From the NCBI GenBank assembly GCA_965222695.1, contig OZ244967.1:620001-684000 (forward strand): 64,000 bases of DNA, given 5' to 3'. Within the stretch, counting starts at the first letter, position 1. Each line of letters opens with the position of its first letter. The position numbers were made by a program, and so were the translations under genes. Positions 1-9,160 of the stretch are shown here, piece after piece. This DNA is from UBA7957 sp965222695 (GTDB taxonomy: Bacteria; Pseudomonadota; Gammaproteobacteria; Granulosicoccales; Granulosicoccaceae). Under the pieces are notes generated by a model. That model did no database searches and was not told where the DNA came from. It worked only from the letters and a program-made list of their open reading frames with translations.

Positions 1-2544
1 GGCCGCAGTGGTGGCGGAAAATCGACCATTGCTCGACTATTGTTACGCTTCTACGACCCCGATTCCGGCGCTATTCTCATCGGTGGAAAGGATATCCGGG
101 AGTTGCCATTGGAACAGCTTCGCCGGCAGTTTGCGGTAGTGAATCAGGACACCCATCTATTTCACGGTACTGTTCGTGAAAACCTGCTGTTGGGAGACCC
201 GCAGGCCGATGATGAGATGCTGATCGAGGCTGCCAGATCGGCTAAGGCTGACGAATTTATCAGAGCGCTGCCGGATGGCTACGATACGGTGATCGGTGAG
301 CGTGGGCAGCGCCTTTCCGGTGGGCAGAAGCAACGACTCGCGATCGCCAGGGCGATTTTGCGAGACGCACCGATTCTGATTCTCGATGAAGCACTTTCTT
401 CGGTAGATGCGCGAAACGAAGCCGTGATTCAGAAAGCGTTGGATCGCTTGATGCAAGGACGAACAACGCTGATTATGGCACATCGTCTGTCGAGCGTGGT
501 GGGTTGCGATCGTATCTTGGTGCTGGATCAAGGGCGCGTGGCAGAGCAGGGAGCGCATGCGGCATTGATCAAAGCGAACGGTATCTATGCCGACCTTATG
601 GCTTCGCAATTGGCCGAGCGGCAGGACTCCCGGGCAAATCAGATAACTGACTTCGTAACGGCAAACGAAGACCCTGTTCCTGGCTCGCGTCAAATTCCGG
701 AAAATGTTGTTGGTAAGGGGAGTGCACGGCAGAACCCGGATTTGCATAGCGATGTGCTGCTTTCAGATACCTACTCCTGGGGTCGAGTCTTATTGCAGTT
801 ATTGAAATTCGCCGCCCCCTGGAAAGGACGTCTAAGTGCTACATTTGTATTAGGAGTGTTGCGCGTGCTCGCGTTTATCGGTGTCAGCCTGCTCTCGGCA
901 ATGGCCGCAGTCGCGGTTAAAAACGGCGAGGATTACAGTAGCTTGTTGATTACACTGGGTATTGTCGCCGTCGCTGCCGCGGTGCTGCACTGGCTGGAAT
1001 CCTGGCTGGCACATGATATGGCTTTTCGCATGCTATCGGAGATGCGTATTGCGCTGTTCCGCAAGCTTGATCGTCTTGCACCCGCCTTTATGCTGCGTCG
1101 ACGCAGTGGTGACTTGATCAATCTGGCAACCCACGACATCGAAATGGTCGAATACTTTTTCGCTCATACGGTTACGCCGGTATTTGTTGCGGTGCTGGTA
1201 CCGGCGCTGGTGCTGGTGTTACTGGCCGGTTTCGATATCACACTTGCATTGGGACTCTTACCCTTTCTGTTTCTGGTCGTGTTGATGCCGGTGATGATGC
1301 GCAGTCGAATTGACCGGCTGGCGGGACGGGCTCGGCAGCTGCTGGGCGCTCTGTCAGCGCACACCGTGGAAAGCTTGCAGGGCCTCGGCGAACTGCTGGC
1401 CTTTCAGGCTACAGATAAACGTCGCGAACAGTTCGTGCAGTTAATCGAACAGCATTATCGTGAGCGTATGCCCTTCTTTAAGGAGATGGTTCGTCATATC
1501 GTTGTTACTGATCTGCTTACGCTTATGGCAGGCCTGGTGGTTATTCTGATTGCGGTGTCACTGGTTGCCGCCGGCGAACTGGATGCCGTTTACCTGCCAC
1601 TTTTGGCACTGGCATCCATGGCTGCGTTTCTGCCGGTCATCGAGATATCGGATGCGGGTCGTCAACTGGCGGAAACCTTTGCCGCCACAAATCGCCTGAT
1701 CCAGGTTCATGACAGTGAAACGGCGGTGCGTGATGAGGCCCGGCCTGGGAACAGCGAGCCTGATACCTTGCCGAAGGGCAGGGCGCTGGATATAGAATTC
1801 AGCGACGTGGTATTTCACTACGATGCGCAAAACGATGCGGCACTGAAACAGATCAATCTGAGTATTCCTGCAGGCAGTACACTGGCAATTGTGGGTGCTT
1901 CCGGAGCCGGCAAGAGCACCGTCGCGCACCTGCTACTGCGCTTCTGGGATCCGCAACAGGGTCGAATTCGAATTGCGGGCCACGATATTCGTCATTTAAA
2001 CCTGGATCATCTGCGATTGCATGTCGCACTAGTGGCGCAGGATACCTATCTGTTCAATGACAGCCTGCGGGCCAATTTACTCATGGCGAGACCGCAAGCG
2101 GATGACTGCGATTTAATGCAGGCGCTGCAGCGTGCTGAATTGCTTGATTTTGTAAAACGTCTGCCCCAAGGTCTGGAGACCCGGGTCGGGGAACGAGGCT
2201 ATGCGCTCTCCGGAGGGCAGCGCCAGCGAGTCTCGATTGCCAGGGCCTTCCTGCGTGATGCTCCGATCCTGGTGCTCGATGAAGCGACCTCCCATCTCGA
2301 TGCTTTAAGCGAACAGGCCGTGCATCGCGCGTTAAAGGCGCTGATGCAAAATCGAACCACGCTGGTGATAGCCCACCGCCTTGCAACGGTGAGAGATGCC
2401 GATCAGATTATCGTCATGAGTAACGGTGAATTACTGGAACAGGGCACGCATGGCGAATTACTGGAAAATCGTTCGAGTTACGCACAGCTGCTGCAATATC
2501 AATTGACCGGCGCTGATGCGGTGCGGGAAAAGCTGGTTGGATGA
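1..2544 (+). CDS. Fused ABC exporter, two ATPase domains (CydDC-like), 5' end missing
   Basis: The frame is open from base 1, so the start lies outside the window; 847 residues are visible. It begins inside the Walker A of a first nucleotide-binding domain (GRSGGGKS), followed by LSGGQ, Walker B ILILDEA and the AHR switch. A linker leads to about six membrane segments (roughly residues 270-550) and a second ATPase domain (GASGAGKST, LSGGQ, ILVLDEATS, AHR). A transmembrane domain before base 1 is therefore expected, giving TMD-NBD-TMD-NBD in one chain. The second membrane domain resembles CydC, the thiol exporter subunit (a SHDxxFR-like AHDMAFR stretch and a RSGDL motif). Both ATP sites look intact. 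The substrate is inferred only; a fused lipid or peptide exporter is the main alternative. ABC exporter: near certain; CydDC-like: moderate. Confidence 0.85.
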   Translation, partial: GRSGGGKSTIARLLLRFYDPDSGAILIGGKDIRELPLEQLRRQFAVVNQDTHLFHGTVRENLLLGDPQADDEMLIEAARSAKADEFIRALPDGYDTVIGERGQRLSGGQKQRLAIARAILRDAPILILDEALSSVDARNEAVIQKALDRLMQGRTTLIMAHRLSSVVGCDRILVLDQGRVAEQGAHAALIKANGIYADLMASQLAERQDSRANQITDFVTANEDPVPGSRQIPENVVGKGSARQNPDLHSDVLLSDTYSWGRVLLQLLKFAAPWKGRLSATFVLGVLRVLAFIGVSLLSAMAAVAVKNGEDYSSLLITLGIVAVAAAVLHWLESWLAHDMAFRMLSEMRIALFRKLDRLAPAFMLRRRSGDLINLATHDIEMVEYFFAHTVTPVFVAVLVPALVLVLLAGFDITLALGLLPFLFLVVLMPVMMRSRIDRLAGRARQLLGALSAHTVESLQGLGELLAFQATDKRREQFVQLIEQHYRERMPFFKEMVRHIVVTDLLTLMAGLVVILIAVSLVAAGELDAVYLPLLALASMAAFLPVIEISDAGRQLAETFAATNRLIQVHDSETAVRDEARPGNSEPDTLPKGRALDIEFSDVVFHYDAQNDAALKQINLSIPAGSTLAIVGASGAGKSTVAHLLLRFWDPQQGRIRIAGHDIRHLNLDHLRLHVALVAQDTYLFNDSLRANLLMARPQADDCDLMQALQRAELLDFVKRLPQGLETRVGERGYALSGGQRQRVSIARAFLRDAPILVLDEATSHLDALSEQAVHRALKALMQNRTTLVIAHRLATVRDADQIIVMSNGELLEQGTHGELLENRSSYAQLLQYQLTGADAVREKLVG

Positions 2545-2817
2545 TAAGTTCGTCTCTTAGTCTGACGCTAATGGTCACTCCTTTTTGCTTCAGAACTACC
2601 CAATATCTACGTTTATCAACTACAAGCCATTGAAAAAAATCAAAGTCCGGCCCCGGGCGCTAATAAATTTAAATAGTTATGATTTATATACCGTCATAGT
2701 TGAATTTGATAATGTAGGAACTGCGAAGGGATCAGTTTGTCGTTTGTATAGACAAAGTTATTGATCTCATTTTCCATTTCGATTTATTGTTCGCGCCCAC
2801 TGACACGACCAGCATTT

Positions 2818-3351
2818 TTATTTATATTTTTTAGCGAGATTGTGCAAAGTTTCGGCGGCTGGGGCAAATTGGTCGAGCTCTATATCAATTCTGAATTCCT
2901 GCACTACATAGTCATGAATGCGTATCACCGCATTCTCACCGCCAGCGAACTGGCTGGAAATCTGCATTGCCGGCTTGCCTTGCAAAACACAGGGTTTATC
3001 ACAGTCCGCCAAGGATAGGGATGGTTGCCGGTCGACTTGAATATACCCGCGGGACAAGCTGGTTTGCCATTCGTGATCCAGCTTGAACTTATGGATATTG
3101 TTGCCATCGGAATAAAATCGTACGATCATCGCTCGAAAATCCGGGTGATATTTGTATATGAGTACCTGGTTCAGATTGCATTCGATATTTCCCGATTGCA
3201 TGATATCAATACACCAGATTTCCCATTCGCCGAAGCCCTTAAACTCGACAAGCTTGTTTTTCTTATGTGTCTCTTCTTGTTGCGCCAATACGGCCGGATT
3301 ACTGAGAAAAACTATTATCAGTAAGTTGAGTAGTCGCATAATCAGACTCAC
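2818..3351 (-). CDS. Secreted IalB-like protein
   Basis: 177 residues with a clear signal peptide (hydrophobic stretch ending near PAVLAQ). The mature part has a tryptophan/cysteine pattern (WEIWC, then IECNLNQ, then CDKPCVLQG) that resembles the invasion-associated locus B (IalB) family of small periplasmic or outer-membrane-associated proteins. The molecular function of that family is not settled. The gene stands alone on the minus strand between the ABC exporter and pldA. The family call rests on the cysteine spacing and overall size only; secreted small protein is the safe reading. Confidence 0.6.
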   Translation of the reverse strand: MSLIMRLLNLLIIVFLSNPAVLAQQEETHKKNKLVEFKGFGEWEIWCIDIMQSGNIECNLNQVLIYKYHPDFRAMIVRFYSDGNNIHKFKLDHEWQTSLSRGYIQVDRQPSLSLADCDKPCVLQGKPAMQISSQFAGGENAVIRIHDYVVQEFRIDIELDQFAPAAETLHNLAKKYK

Positions 3352-3580
3352 GAAATGACAGTGGACTCACTGGAGACTTTTAAACGGTTGAGAAGTTCCA
3401 TAGATCCTGTGTATTTCTACTCATTGGTAAATTTAAACCAGGGAAGTTCTGTACAAGGAGAGATTGAAATTGCGTCCATTGGTTTTGTTGTGCAGACAGT
3501 TGTGGAACAGCTACAAAGGAGAACGGTGGTTATAGCCTGGTCGGTGCCACTGATCGCTGCTCTACCGGCAATCAGGAAAC

Positions 3581-4435
3581 TCAATCAGAGGGAAACCCAA
3601 AATCTGAAAAAACGACTCCGAATCTGAATGCCCATTCATGCTGATCGAAGCGCTCCAGCGAAGGCCCGTAGCCATTTGAAAATTGGACCATTCCATGAAG
3701 TTCCACTCCGGGAAGTGGAAAAATTATGTCAGATTCAAAATATCCTCTATCCCAGTCTTTAAAGCCTCCTCCTTTTCTTACAGTTGCTCTCATTTTTAAA
3801 TCCTCGCTGGGAGTAAACGATAAACTGAATTCTCCATATCCCGCAAAGCGTGTTATTTTTGAGTTATTTGAACTGACACTAAACGGGTACCAGATTTTCC
3901 AATCTACAATCCACTCATTTTTATCTGAAGTAGAAAAGTTTATACTCGCGACTTCTTCACCGAACGAAGCCCTTGATCTGATATAGAACCTGTCCCATCC
4001 TTGCGATTGATCTCCGTCGCGTCCATTTGATTCGTGTTCATAACCGATAAATAAACTTGAATTCGGGCTCATTGATGGCAAATGATAAAAAAGCTCAGGC
4101 CTATAATTAGTTTCGCGAAAAGGAGCTGATTCTTTACATATATCCCAAAACGATTCCTGAGTGTATGCAAAATAGATGGGAAATTTAGTATTTAAAAATT
4201 CATCTACATTGCCACCCTCCAGTCCCTTTGGTGCCTTTATTCGTTTTGCAAAGCTGAGTTGGAACTTAATGTCGCATTCTCCTCGACCTACAGACTCGTT
4301 GCTTTGTATTGAATCTTCACCGATAAGCAAATAGTTTGGATTGTAAGCAAGAGTTCCATTTTCGTCTTGACCCGCTGCGAGTAAAGGGATTAAAAACAGT
4401 AGAATAGAAACGGCAATATTCGTTATAGTTTTCAT
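3581..4435 (-). CDS. pldA: Outer membrane phospholipase A (PldA/OMPLA)
   Basis: 284 residues: signal peptide (1-21) followed by an amphipathic beta-barrel. The family block YTQESFW...PFRETNYRPELF is present (about 91-116), and the active-site segment HESNG gives His134 and Ser136. OMPLA hydrolyses phospholipids in the outer leaflet of the outer membrane as a calcium-dependent dimer. The third catalytic residue, Asn156 in mature E. coli PldA (SWNRLY), aligns with Asp148 here (GWDRFY), an unusual change. The C-terminus ends in a barrel strand (FRFGVVFSDFGF). A good ribosome site (AAGGACGAG) precedes the ATG. Single-gene unit. Confidence 0.9.
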   Translation of the reverse strand: MKTITNIAVSILLFLIPLLAAGQDENGTLAYNPNYLLIGEDSIQSNESVGRGECDIKFQLSFAKRIKAPKGLEGGNVDEFLNTKFPIYFAYTQESFWDICKESAPFRETNYRPELFYHLPSMSPNSSLFIGYEHESNGRDGDQSQGWDRFYIRSRASFGEEVASINFSTSDKNEWIVDWKIWYPFSVSSNNSKITRFAGYGEFSLSFTPSEDLKMRATVRKGGGFKDWDRGYFESDIIFPLPGVELHGMVQFSNGYGPSLERFDQHEWAFRFGVVFSDFGFPSD

Positions 4436-4896
4436 TGCACTCGTCCTTAAAGTTCTTTATTCACGTTTTGATTATTGCATTGATCAGCAATACTGGGAAT
4501 GAGTAAAAAGTACTAGGATTTTTATATTATTTTCAATAAATGGATGGTGGCTTTAAGATTCTGACTGCGTATTTTTTGTGCAAATTGATTCAGCTGTCGG
4601 CTGACATTGCAAAGCTGACCCTGCATTTTGAGTGCTTGATTTATACGTGAGCCCCGAATGGGGAAAACCTGGCCAGACTCACTTATCAATAACGATGTCG
4701 AAAGCTGGAGAGCTACTTTGGTCATTTTTGAGTTCCGCTACTTGTAGCTCAAGTAGGTTCTGGGGTTAAGGGGTGTTGAAATCCCAAAAACAGATTTACG
4801 GGAGGCTTCCCTTGAGCGATAATTGAGTGAATAAATAAAGTTTAGTTTTGCAGTTCGATCCTGAGGCTTCCGGTTACCAATGCAGAGTCAATCACT

Positions 4897-5223
4897 ATGG
4901 AAAAACGAGTTTCAAGAGATACAGAAGGTTATTTGCTTGACCCCGAAGACTGGAGTATCGGAGTTGCAAATCTGTTGGCCGACGAAGAGAATATACAGCT
5001 TAGCGAAATACACTGGATGATGATTGACTTTATTCGCAAGTATTATGACGAAACCCATATTTCCCCGGATGTTCGGCATTTAATAAAGTATCTGGCAATA
5101 GAGCTTGGATGTAAAAAAGAAGATGCAAAAAAATCGATTTTCAGTGCCTTTCCCTACGGATATGTAAAACAGGCTTGTAAAATTGCAGGAATGAGAAAGC
5201 CTCGTGCCTGGAGCACCGGGTAG
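4897..5223 (+). CDS. DsrC/TusE-family protein lacking the C-terminal cysteine
   Basis: 108 residues matching DsrC/TusE along its length (TEGYLLDPEDWS, then LSEIHWMMIDFIRKYYDE, then SPDVRHLIKY). These proteins carry sulfur on a conserved penultimate cysteine (CysA); DsrC of sulfite metabolism has a second one (CysB) in KQACKIAG. Here CysB is present (YVKQACKIAG) but the tail reads KPRAWSTG instead of KPTGCV/KPVKCI, so CysA is absent. A classic sulfur-relay role is therefore doubtful; a regulatory DsrC-like role is a possible reading. No dsr, tus or hdr genes are adjacent. Single gene, with a small perfect inverted repeat downstream. Confidence 0.85.
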   Translation: MEKRVSRDTEGYLLDPEDWSIGVANLLADEENIQLSEIHWMMIDFIRKYYDETHISPDVRHLIKYLAIELGCKKEDAKKSIFSAFPYGYVKQACKIAGMRKPRAWSTG

Positions 5224-5274
5224 AGCCATTACCAAAACGAACTATTCAATGTGAGTTCAACGACACGGCGGCAC

Positions 5275-5289
5275 GGAACATCTTGTTCC
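5275..5289. repeat. Short perfect inverted repeat downstream of the DsrC-like gene
   Basis: GGAACA-tct-TGTTCC, six paired bases with a three-base loop, 52 bases after the DsrC-like stop codon. There is no T-tract, so it is a weak terminator candidate at best. Confidence 0.3.
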
Positions 5290-5391
5290 CCGACATTAGG
5301 TGAAGGTCTGTTCAGCCTCAGTGAATTCCCGGCAGGCGCAGAGAATTTGAACAGGCTCTTAAAGCCCGCTTAAGACCAAGGCATCGAAGCA

Positions 5392-6066
5392 TTAGCCGAG
5401 AGCCATACTATGAGTATTTTGTCTTAAAACTTTTTGTGAAAGCAGGGAATCGTCAATGTCAAGATAATGGGTGTGCCAAAACAGGACGGATTTACTGTGT
5501 ATCACACCAATAGGTTTGAAACCGAATTTTTTATGCGCACTTATGGAGGCAGAGTTATCATTATCAATCCATGTAATTAGATATTTCTCGCCCTTTCTCC
5601 GTAAGTGTTTAAGCATGTAGTGATAATAGGCTTGAAAAAGCCCTTGCCGTCTTCTGGCAGGATCGACGTAAATTTTATAACTGTACACAACATCTTGGGG
5701 CAGGGGGCGATAATTTTTATATTGTAGATCCATCTGGTTTTGCATAAGCCAACCATAGCATACGGGTTTGTGATCTATTGATCCGATGATAACGGTATCG
5801 CCCTGTAGCAGTCGTTGGCGGGCAAAAGCCAAGTCAGATGAATCATAGTTCAGTGAGTAGTATTGAAGCTGTAGAATTTCAGAGTAAGAGCCGATCCTGA
5901 AATCGACATTCTGAGCGGGACGTATATCCGAAAAGCTTATATCATCCAGATCAATCGCAAAAACTGTTTTTACACGCCTGTGGTAGAGTTTTTTTTTGGC
6001 GATTCGGATGATTTTATGTGCGATTGATTCTTCTGAGTTCAAACTCGCCGCTTTCCAGTAATTCAT
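5392..6066 (-). CDS. GNAT-family N-acetyltransferase
   Basis: 224 residues. The acetyl-CoA binding motif A is visible (YKIYVDPARRRQGLFQAYY) and motif B follows (SISAHKKFGFKPIG), the usual order of a GNAT fold in the C-terminal half. The N-terminal 80 residues are variable and probably bind the substrate. The acceptor cannot be deduced; no biosynthetic partner genes are adjacent. There is no signal peptide, so it is presumably cytoplasmic. The ribosome site before the ATG is poor. Confidence 0.75.
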   Translation of the reverse strand: MNYWKAASLNSEESIAHKIIRIAKKKLYHRRVKTVFAIDLDDISFSDIRPAQNVDFRIGSYSEILQLQYYSLNYDSSDLAFARQRLLQGDTVIIGSIDHKPVCYGWLMQNQMDLQYKNYRPLPQDVVYSYKIYVDPARRRQGLFQAYYHYMLKHLRRKGEKYLITWIDNDNSASISAHKKFGFKPIGVIHSKSVLFWHTHYLDIDDSLLSQKVLRQNTHSMALG

Positions 6067-6225
6067 TCAAGCCACAAGGTAACACAGAGATCGAATTAAA
6101 CTGTCAACAGAGTGTAAAACCTGATAAATACGCGCCAAAAGTTAAAAATTTTTGTGACAGGTTCCACAACTCTATCCGTATTTGATATCTGCCTACTGAA
6201 TATGCCCTGAGACATGTCTACGGGT

Positions 6226-7131
6226 TCACTCCACAACCAAGGTTACAATCTCCTCGAATAGAATGTCGTCGTCGTGATCAGGATTGTCCATGTCTCCCTG
6301 GCAGGTATATGCCACTTTGTATTCGCCGAAGGCAATAAAGTTGATCTGGAAAGAATATCCGGTTCCGTCGGTCTTTTGTGTCATTTCGGCGGTCACCAGG
6401 GGTTGAGAACCCGATCCACCCATATCGTCGGGTGATGGGTCCTGAGCTGAGTAAACATAGGCCATGGGTGAAGCGCATTCCACTGTATTTTGACGTTCCC
6501 ATTCGCCTTTTAAGCGTTGTTTTTCAGGGTTCTCCAACTTGATCAGTCTGAGCGTCGGGCGAAGTTTGTACTGTTGCGCGGCGAGGCGCACGGATTTGCG
6601 CAGATCAAAATCGATCACAAAACGGTTATCGGCGTTAATCAGCGCGGTGAATCCACTGTTGAGTTTGAGTCCCGACTCATCGCCGCTGGGAATCTCAAGT
6701 GGAAATTGTTCTCCACTGTGCAGTTCTATGATACCGGGCGATTCATTGTTTAGAATAAGGCGAATCCACGGATATTTTCCGGGCATGACTTCAGCACCGT
6801 CCAGTAAATTGAATGTTTTACCATCGGTCAGGGTAAGTAAATCGATTTCCCGAGTGACCGGTGATTGGCAGGATTCGCTCGACTCAAGCAGTATCGTCTC
6901 ATCCTCGTCGCTGCCCGTATCCTCGCAGAAATAGTAGCTTTGTATGCCGCCGTTGGGCAGTTTGAGTTCCATTCCCATAAATCGCACTATGACCTTGGAG
7001 GCGTGATCAACCGCTGCATCGGTTAAATCGATTGAAAGTTTGGTTGAAGAATCCGTTGAACTTCCGCACCCGACCAAAACCACGGCTACCAAAGATGCAG
7101 TAATTAAGCGTTGAATCGTGTATTTGAACAT
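6226..7131 (-). CDS. DUF4382-type lipoprotein
   Basis: 301 residues beginning with a lipoprotein signal (VVLVGCGSS, lipidated Cys22). The following stretch (LSIDLTDAAVDHASKVIVRFMGMELKL) and the later GKTFNLLDGAEVMPGKYPWIRLILN segment match the DUF4382 beta-sandwich domain found in secreted bacterial lipoproteins. The C-terminal 90 residues form a second small domain with two cysteines. Function is unknown; it is likely anchored in the outer membrane or facing the periplasm. It is codirectional with the small secreted protein upstream at 7334-7687, but a strong hairpin lies between them. Confidence 0.75.
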   Translation of the reverse strand: MFKYTIQRLITASLVAVVLVGCGSSTDSSTKLSIDLTDAAVDHASKVIVRFMGMELKLPNGGIQSYYFCEDTGSDEDETILLESSESCQSPVTREIDLLTLTDGKTFNLLDGAEVMPGKYPWIRLILNNESPGIIELHSGEQFPLEIPSGDESGLKLNSGFTALINADNRFVIDFDLRKSVRLAAQQYKLRPTLRLIKLENPEKQRLKGEWERQNTVECASPMAYVYSAQDPSPDDMGGSGSQPLVTAEMTQKTDGTGYSFQINFIAFGEYKVAYTCQGDMDNPDHDDDILFEEIVTLVVE

Positions 7132-7266
7132 GCTGATTTCCGGTAAATAATTATCGAAAATATCGGCACATTTTCGGTGATCTGCAGTAAGTTAAACTTT
7201 TGTCAATCCTGGCGGGGACTTGAGGCAGATCGAAAAGTCACCGTTCGGGTGCATGTTGTGTGGCTC

Positions 7267-7304
7267 GAGGAGTCGCTGTAAAGCGTTACAAGTAGCGACT
7301 CCTC
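7267..7304. terminator. Strong 11-bp hairpin between two minus-strand genes
   Basis: Perfect inverted repeat GAGGAGTCGCT / AGCGACTCCTC with a 16-base loop, located just past the stop codon of the 7334-7687 gene. There is no obvious T-run on either side, so it could be a Rho-type pause, an RNA stabiliser or a REP-like element rather than a classic terminator. Confidence 0.45.
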
Positions 7305-7333
7305 GGCGGTAGGTAGTTTCCTATTGGATAAAT

Positions 7334-7687
7334 TTAAGGCGATTCGCGTCCGGGACCCAGCAAAGGACACAAAAAGTACTTGTCCTCGGAGTCCATTTCA
7401 CCGTTCTCGTTAAGATCGATCCACCAGCGGCCACCCAGGTGTCCGGGTACGCCGGGACCGAATTCGGTTTCCAGACCGTTCATTCCCGTTCTCAGTTCTT
7501 GAAACCGTCCCTTCGCCGGTAGCGGATCCGCCACCACAATCGAATCAAAGTAGAGTCCTAAAGAGGTCACGAATATGACCGGACCTGTTCCGCGTCCTTT
7601 GGTTCTTTCGTTTGCGTTAGCGGACACTACAACGCCAGCCAACAATAAAACACAACAGAAAACAGTCAGATAGTAATTTCGTTTCAT
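7334..7687 (-). CDS. Small secreted protein, unknown
   Basis: 117 residues with a Sec signal peptide (hydrophobic core, cleavage probably after VSANA). The mature protein is short; its C-terminal part contains WWIDLNENGEMDSEDKYF, resembling a dockerin/EF-hand-like calcium loop (DxNxNGxxDxxD). The family was not recognised. It is followed by a strong hairpin and then the DUF4382 lipoprotein gene on the same strand. Confidence 0.6.
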   Translation of the reverse strand: MKRNYYLTVFCCVLLLAGVVVSANANERTKGRGTGPVIFVTSLGLYFDSIVVADPLPAKGRFQELRTGMNGLETEFGPGVPGHLGGRWWIDLNENGEMDSEDKYFLCPLLGPGRESP

Positions 7688-7980
7688 CGTGATATTCCCA
7701 CAAGGTTATGGAGGCTTTATCATGGCAAAGCGATATCACGTAAATATCCCGGAATTATCACGAATTGATCACAAACCCTTGTCGGGGAGATTTGCTCTAA
7801 TGTAGTTTCGACCGCAGAAACTAATGTTGCGGGGCATAAATCATTGTTAAACGTTGAATTTTGGCATTTTCCAGAATTTGCTGATTAGTTTTAAAAAAAA
7901 GAAAGACATGAAAATATAGCATCTGCGGCACTATTTAACATAATCTTTATTATGCGCAGTTTATCCGGATGGACGGACTA
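7688..7980. other. AT-rich intergenic region
   Basis: 293 bases between the secreted-protein gene and moeB. It should contain the promoter of the 7334-7687 gene; no convincing ORF or repeat was seen. Confidence 0.5.
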
Positions 7981-8742
7981 CTAGGCGGTGGCTAATTGCT
8001 TGATGGAACAAACCGGACATTTCGGGTCCTTTTTCAGGCGGATTTCCTGCCATTGCATGGAGAGTCCATCGAGTAGCAATAAGCGCGACTCCAGCGATTC
8101 ACCTATGTCCAAGAGTATTTTGACTGCTTCCATGGCCTGCACGGTTCCGATAACACCCACCACGGGTGCCAGAACGCCGGTTACGGCGCAGGTTTCCGCG
8201 GTTTCTCCACCGTCTTTATACAGACATCTGTAGCAGGGAGCCTCCGGTTTGTCGCCACGAAAGACGCTGACCTGGCCGTCAAACCGAATGGCGGCGCCGG
8301 ATACCAGTGGCTTCCTGTGTCTCACGCAGGCTTCATTGACGGTAAAACGGGTAGGGAAGTTATCACTGCCTTCGATCACTATGTCTGCCGCGTTGACGGC
8401 TTCGGCCATATCGTTTTCGTCCAGCGCGTAATCGATGGTTTCAACATTAATGCCGGGATTGAGTTCCAGGCAGGCTTGTCTGGCGGAATGAGTTTTTAGC
8501 TGGCCGACACGATCCGTTGTGTGGGCAATTTGCCGTTGTAGATTTGAGAGTTCAACCTGATCGAAATCCGCCAATACCAGGTTTCCCACACCGGATGCCG
8601 CCATATACATGGCGATCGGTGAGCCGAGGCCACCCATGCCGATAATCAGCGCACGGCTGCGTAAAAGCTTTTCCTGACCTTCTGCGCCAACGTTCGGTAA
8701 ATTGATATGCCGTCCATAACGGGACATTTGCTCTTTGTTCAT
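7981..8742 (-). CDS. moeB: Molybdopterin-synthase adenylyltransferase MoeB/ThiF
   Basis: 253 residues, the usual length. The N-terminus SRYGRHINLPNVGAEGQEKL is followed by the ATP-binding loop GMGGLGS (about 36-42) and the E1-like core. Zinc cysteine pairs CYRC and CPVC and the ETCAVTGVLAPVVG segment are present. MoeB adenylates the C-terminal glycine of MoaD in molybdenum cofactor synthesis; ThiF does the same for ThiS. With no moa or thi genes next to it, either partner is possible, but the tail and length favour MoeB. The gene is monocistronic; a MITE-like element begins about 70 bases upstream of its start. Confidence 0.9.
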   Translation of the reverse strand: MNKEQMSRYGRHINLPNVGAEGQEKLLRSRALIIGMGGLGSPIAMYMAASGVGNLVLADFDQVELSNLQRQIAHTTDRVGQLKTHSARQACLELNPGINVETIDYALDENDMAEAVNAADIVIEGSDNFPTRFTVNEACVRHRKPLVSGAAIRFDGQVSVFRGDKPEAPCYRCLYKDGGETAETCAVTGVLAPVVGVIGTVQAMEAVKILLDIGESLESRLLLLDGLSMQWQEIRLKKDPKCPVCSIKQLATA

Positions 8743-8812
8743 TACATTCCGACCCAGAGAGATTATGATAATGGTGGTGAAACCTGTGATACCGGCATGC
8801 CGGATATGTTCC

Positions 8813-9083
8813 CTAGTAGTCCGTCCACTTGATAAGTTCGGGTTCAGAGCCGCAGAGCCGTTTCACAGCAAGGCGCTGCTCGCAGACAATGGTTGTTACC
8901 ATTATCAAGAGCAGCAACGCCGCTGTGGGACGGCTCTGCAGCTCCCTTCGGGCGGGCCTGACTGCGCCCGTAGACTGCGTTGCTATTGCTCGACGTAGCC
9001 CAACTATGTCTTCGCAACAGCGCCTTGCTGCGAACGCAGTCAGGCCCGCTGAACCCGTACTTATCAAGTGGACGGACTACTAG
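8813..9083. mobile_element. MITE-like element with 33-bp terminal inverted repeats
   Basis: A 271-bp non-coding unit. The left end CTAGTAGTCCGTCCACTTGA... recurs inverted at the right end (...TCAAGTGGACGGACTACTAG) over about 33 bases with one mismatch. The interior holds further inverted segments around AGCAAGGCGCTG. Both tips read CTAG, which could be a target duplication or part of the repeat. Spurious ORFs on both strands are explained by this palindrome. A second, partial copy lies at 20640-20737. It encodes no transposase and so would need one supplied elsewhere. Confidence 0.8.
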
Positions 9084-9160
9084 CAGTGAGTACTGCTATT
9101 TAAACAGGGCATAACTTACAGTCATTTTGCTGTCTTTACCGGGAAAAATCAAAGTCACCC

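Noticed and set aside
4522..4725. 67-codon minus-strand frame
   Set aside because: Weak start context and no recognisable family; slight likeness to MobC-type sequence is not enough.
8735..9083. Two 84-87 codon frames on opposite strands
   Set aside because: Both arise from the palindromic MITE-like element.
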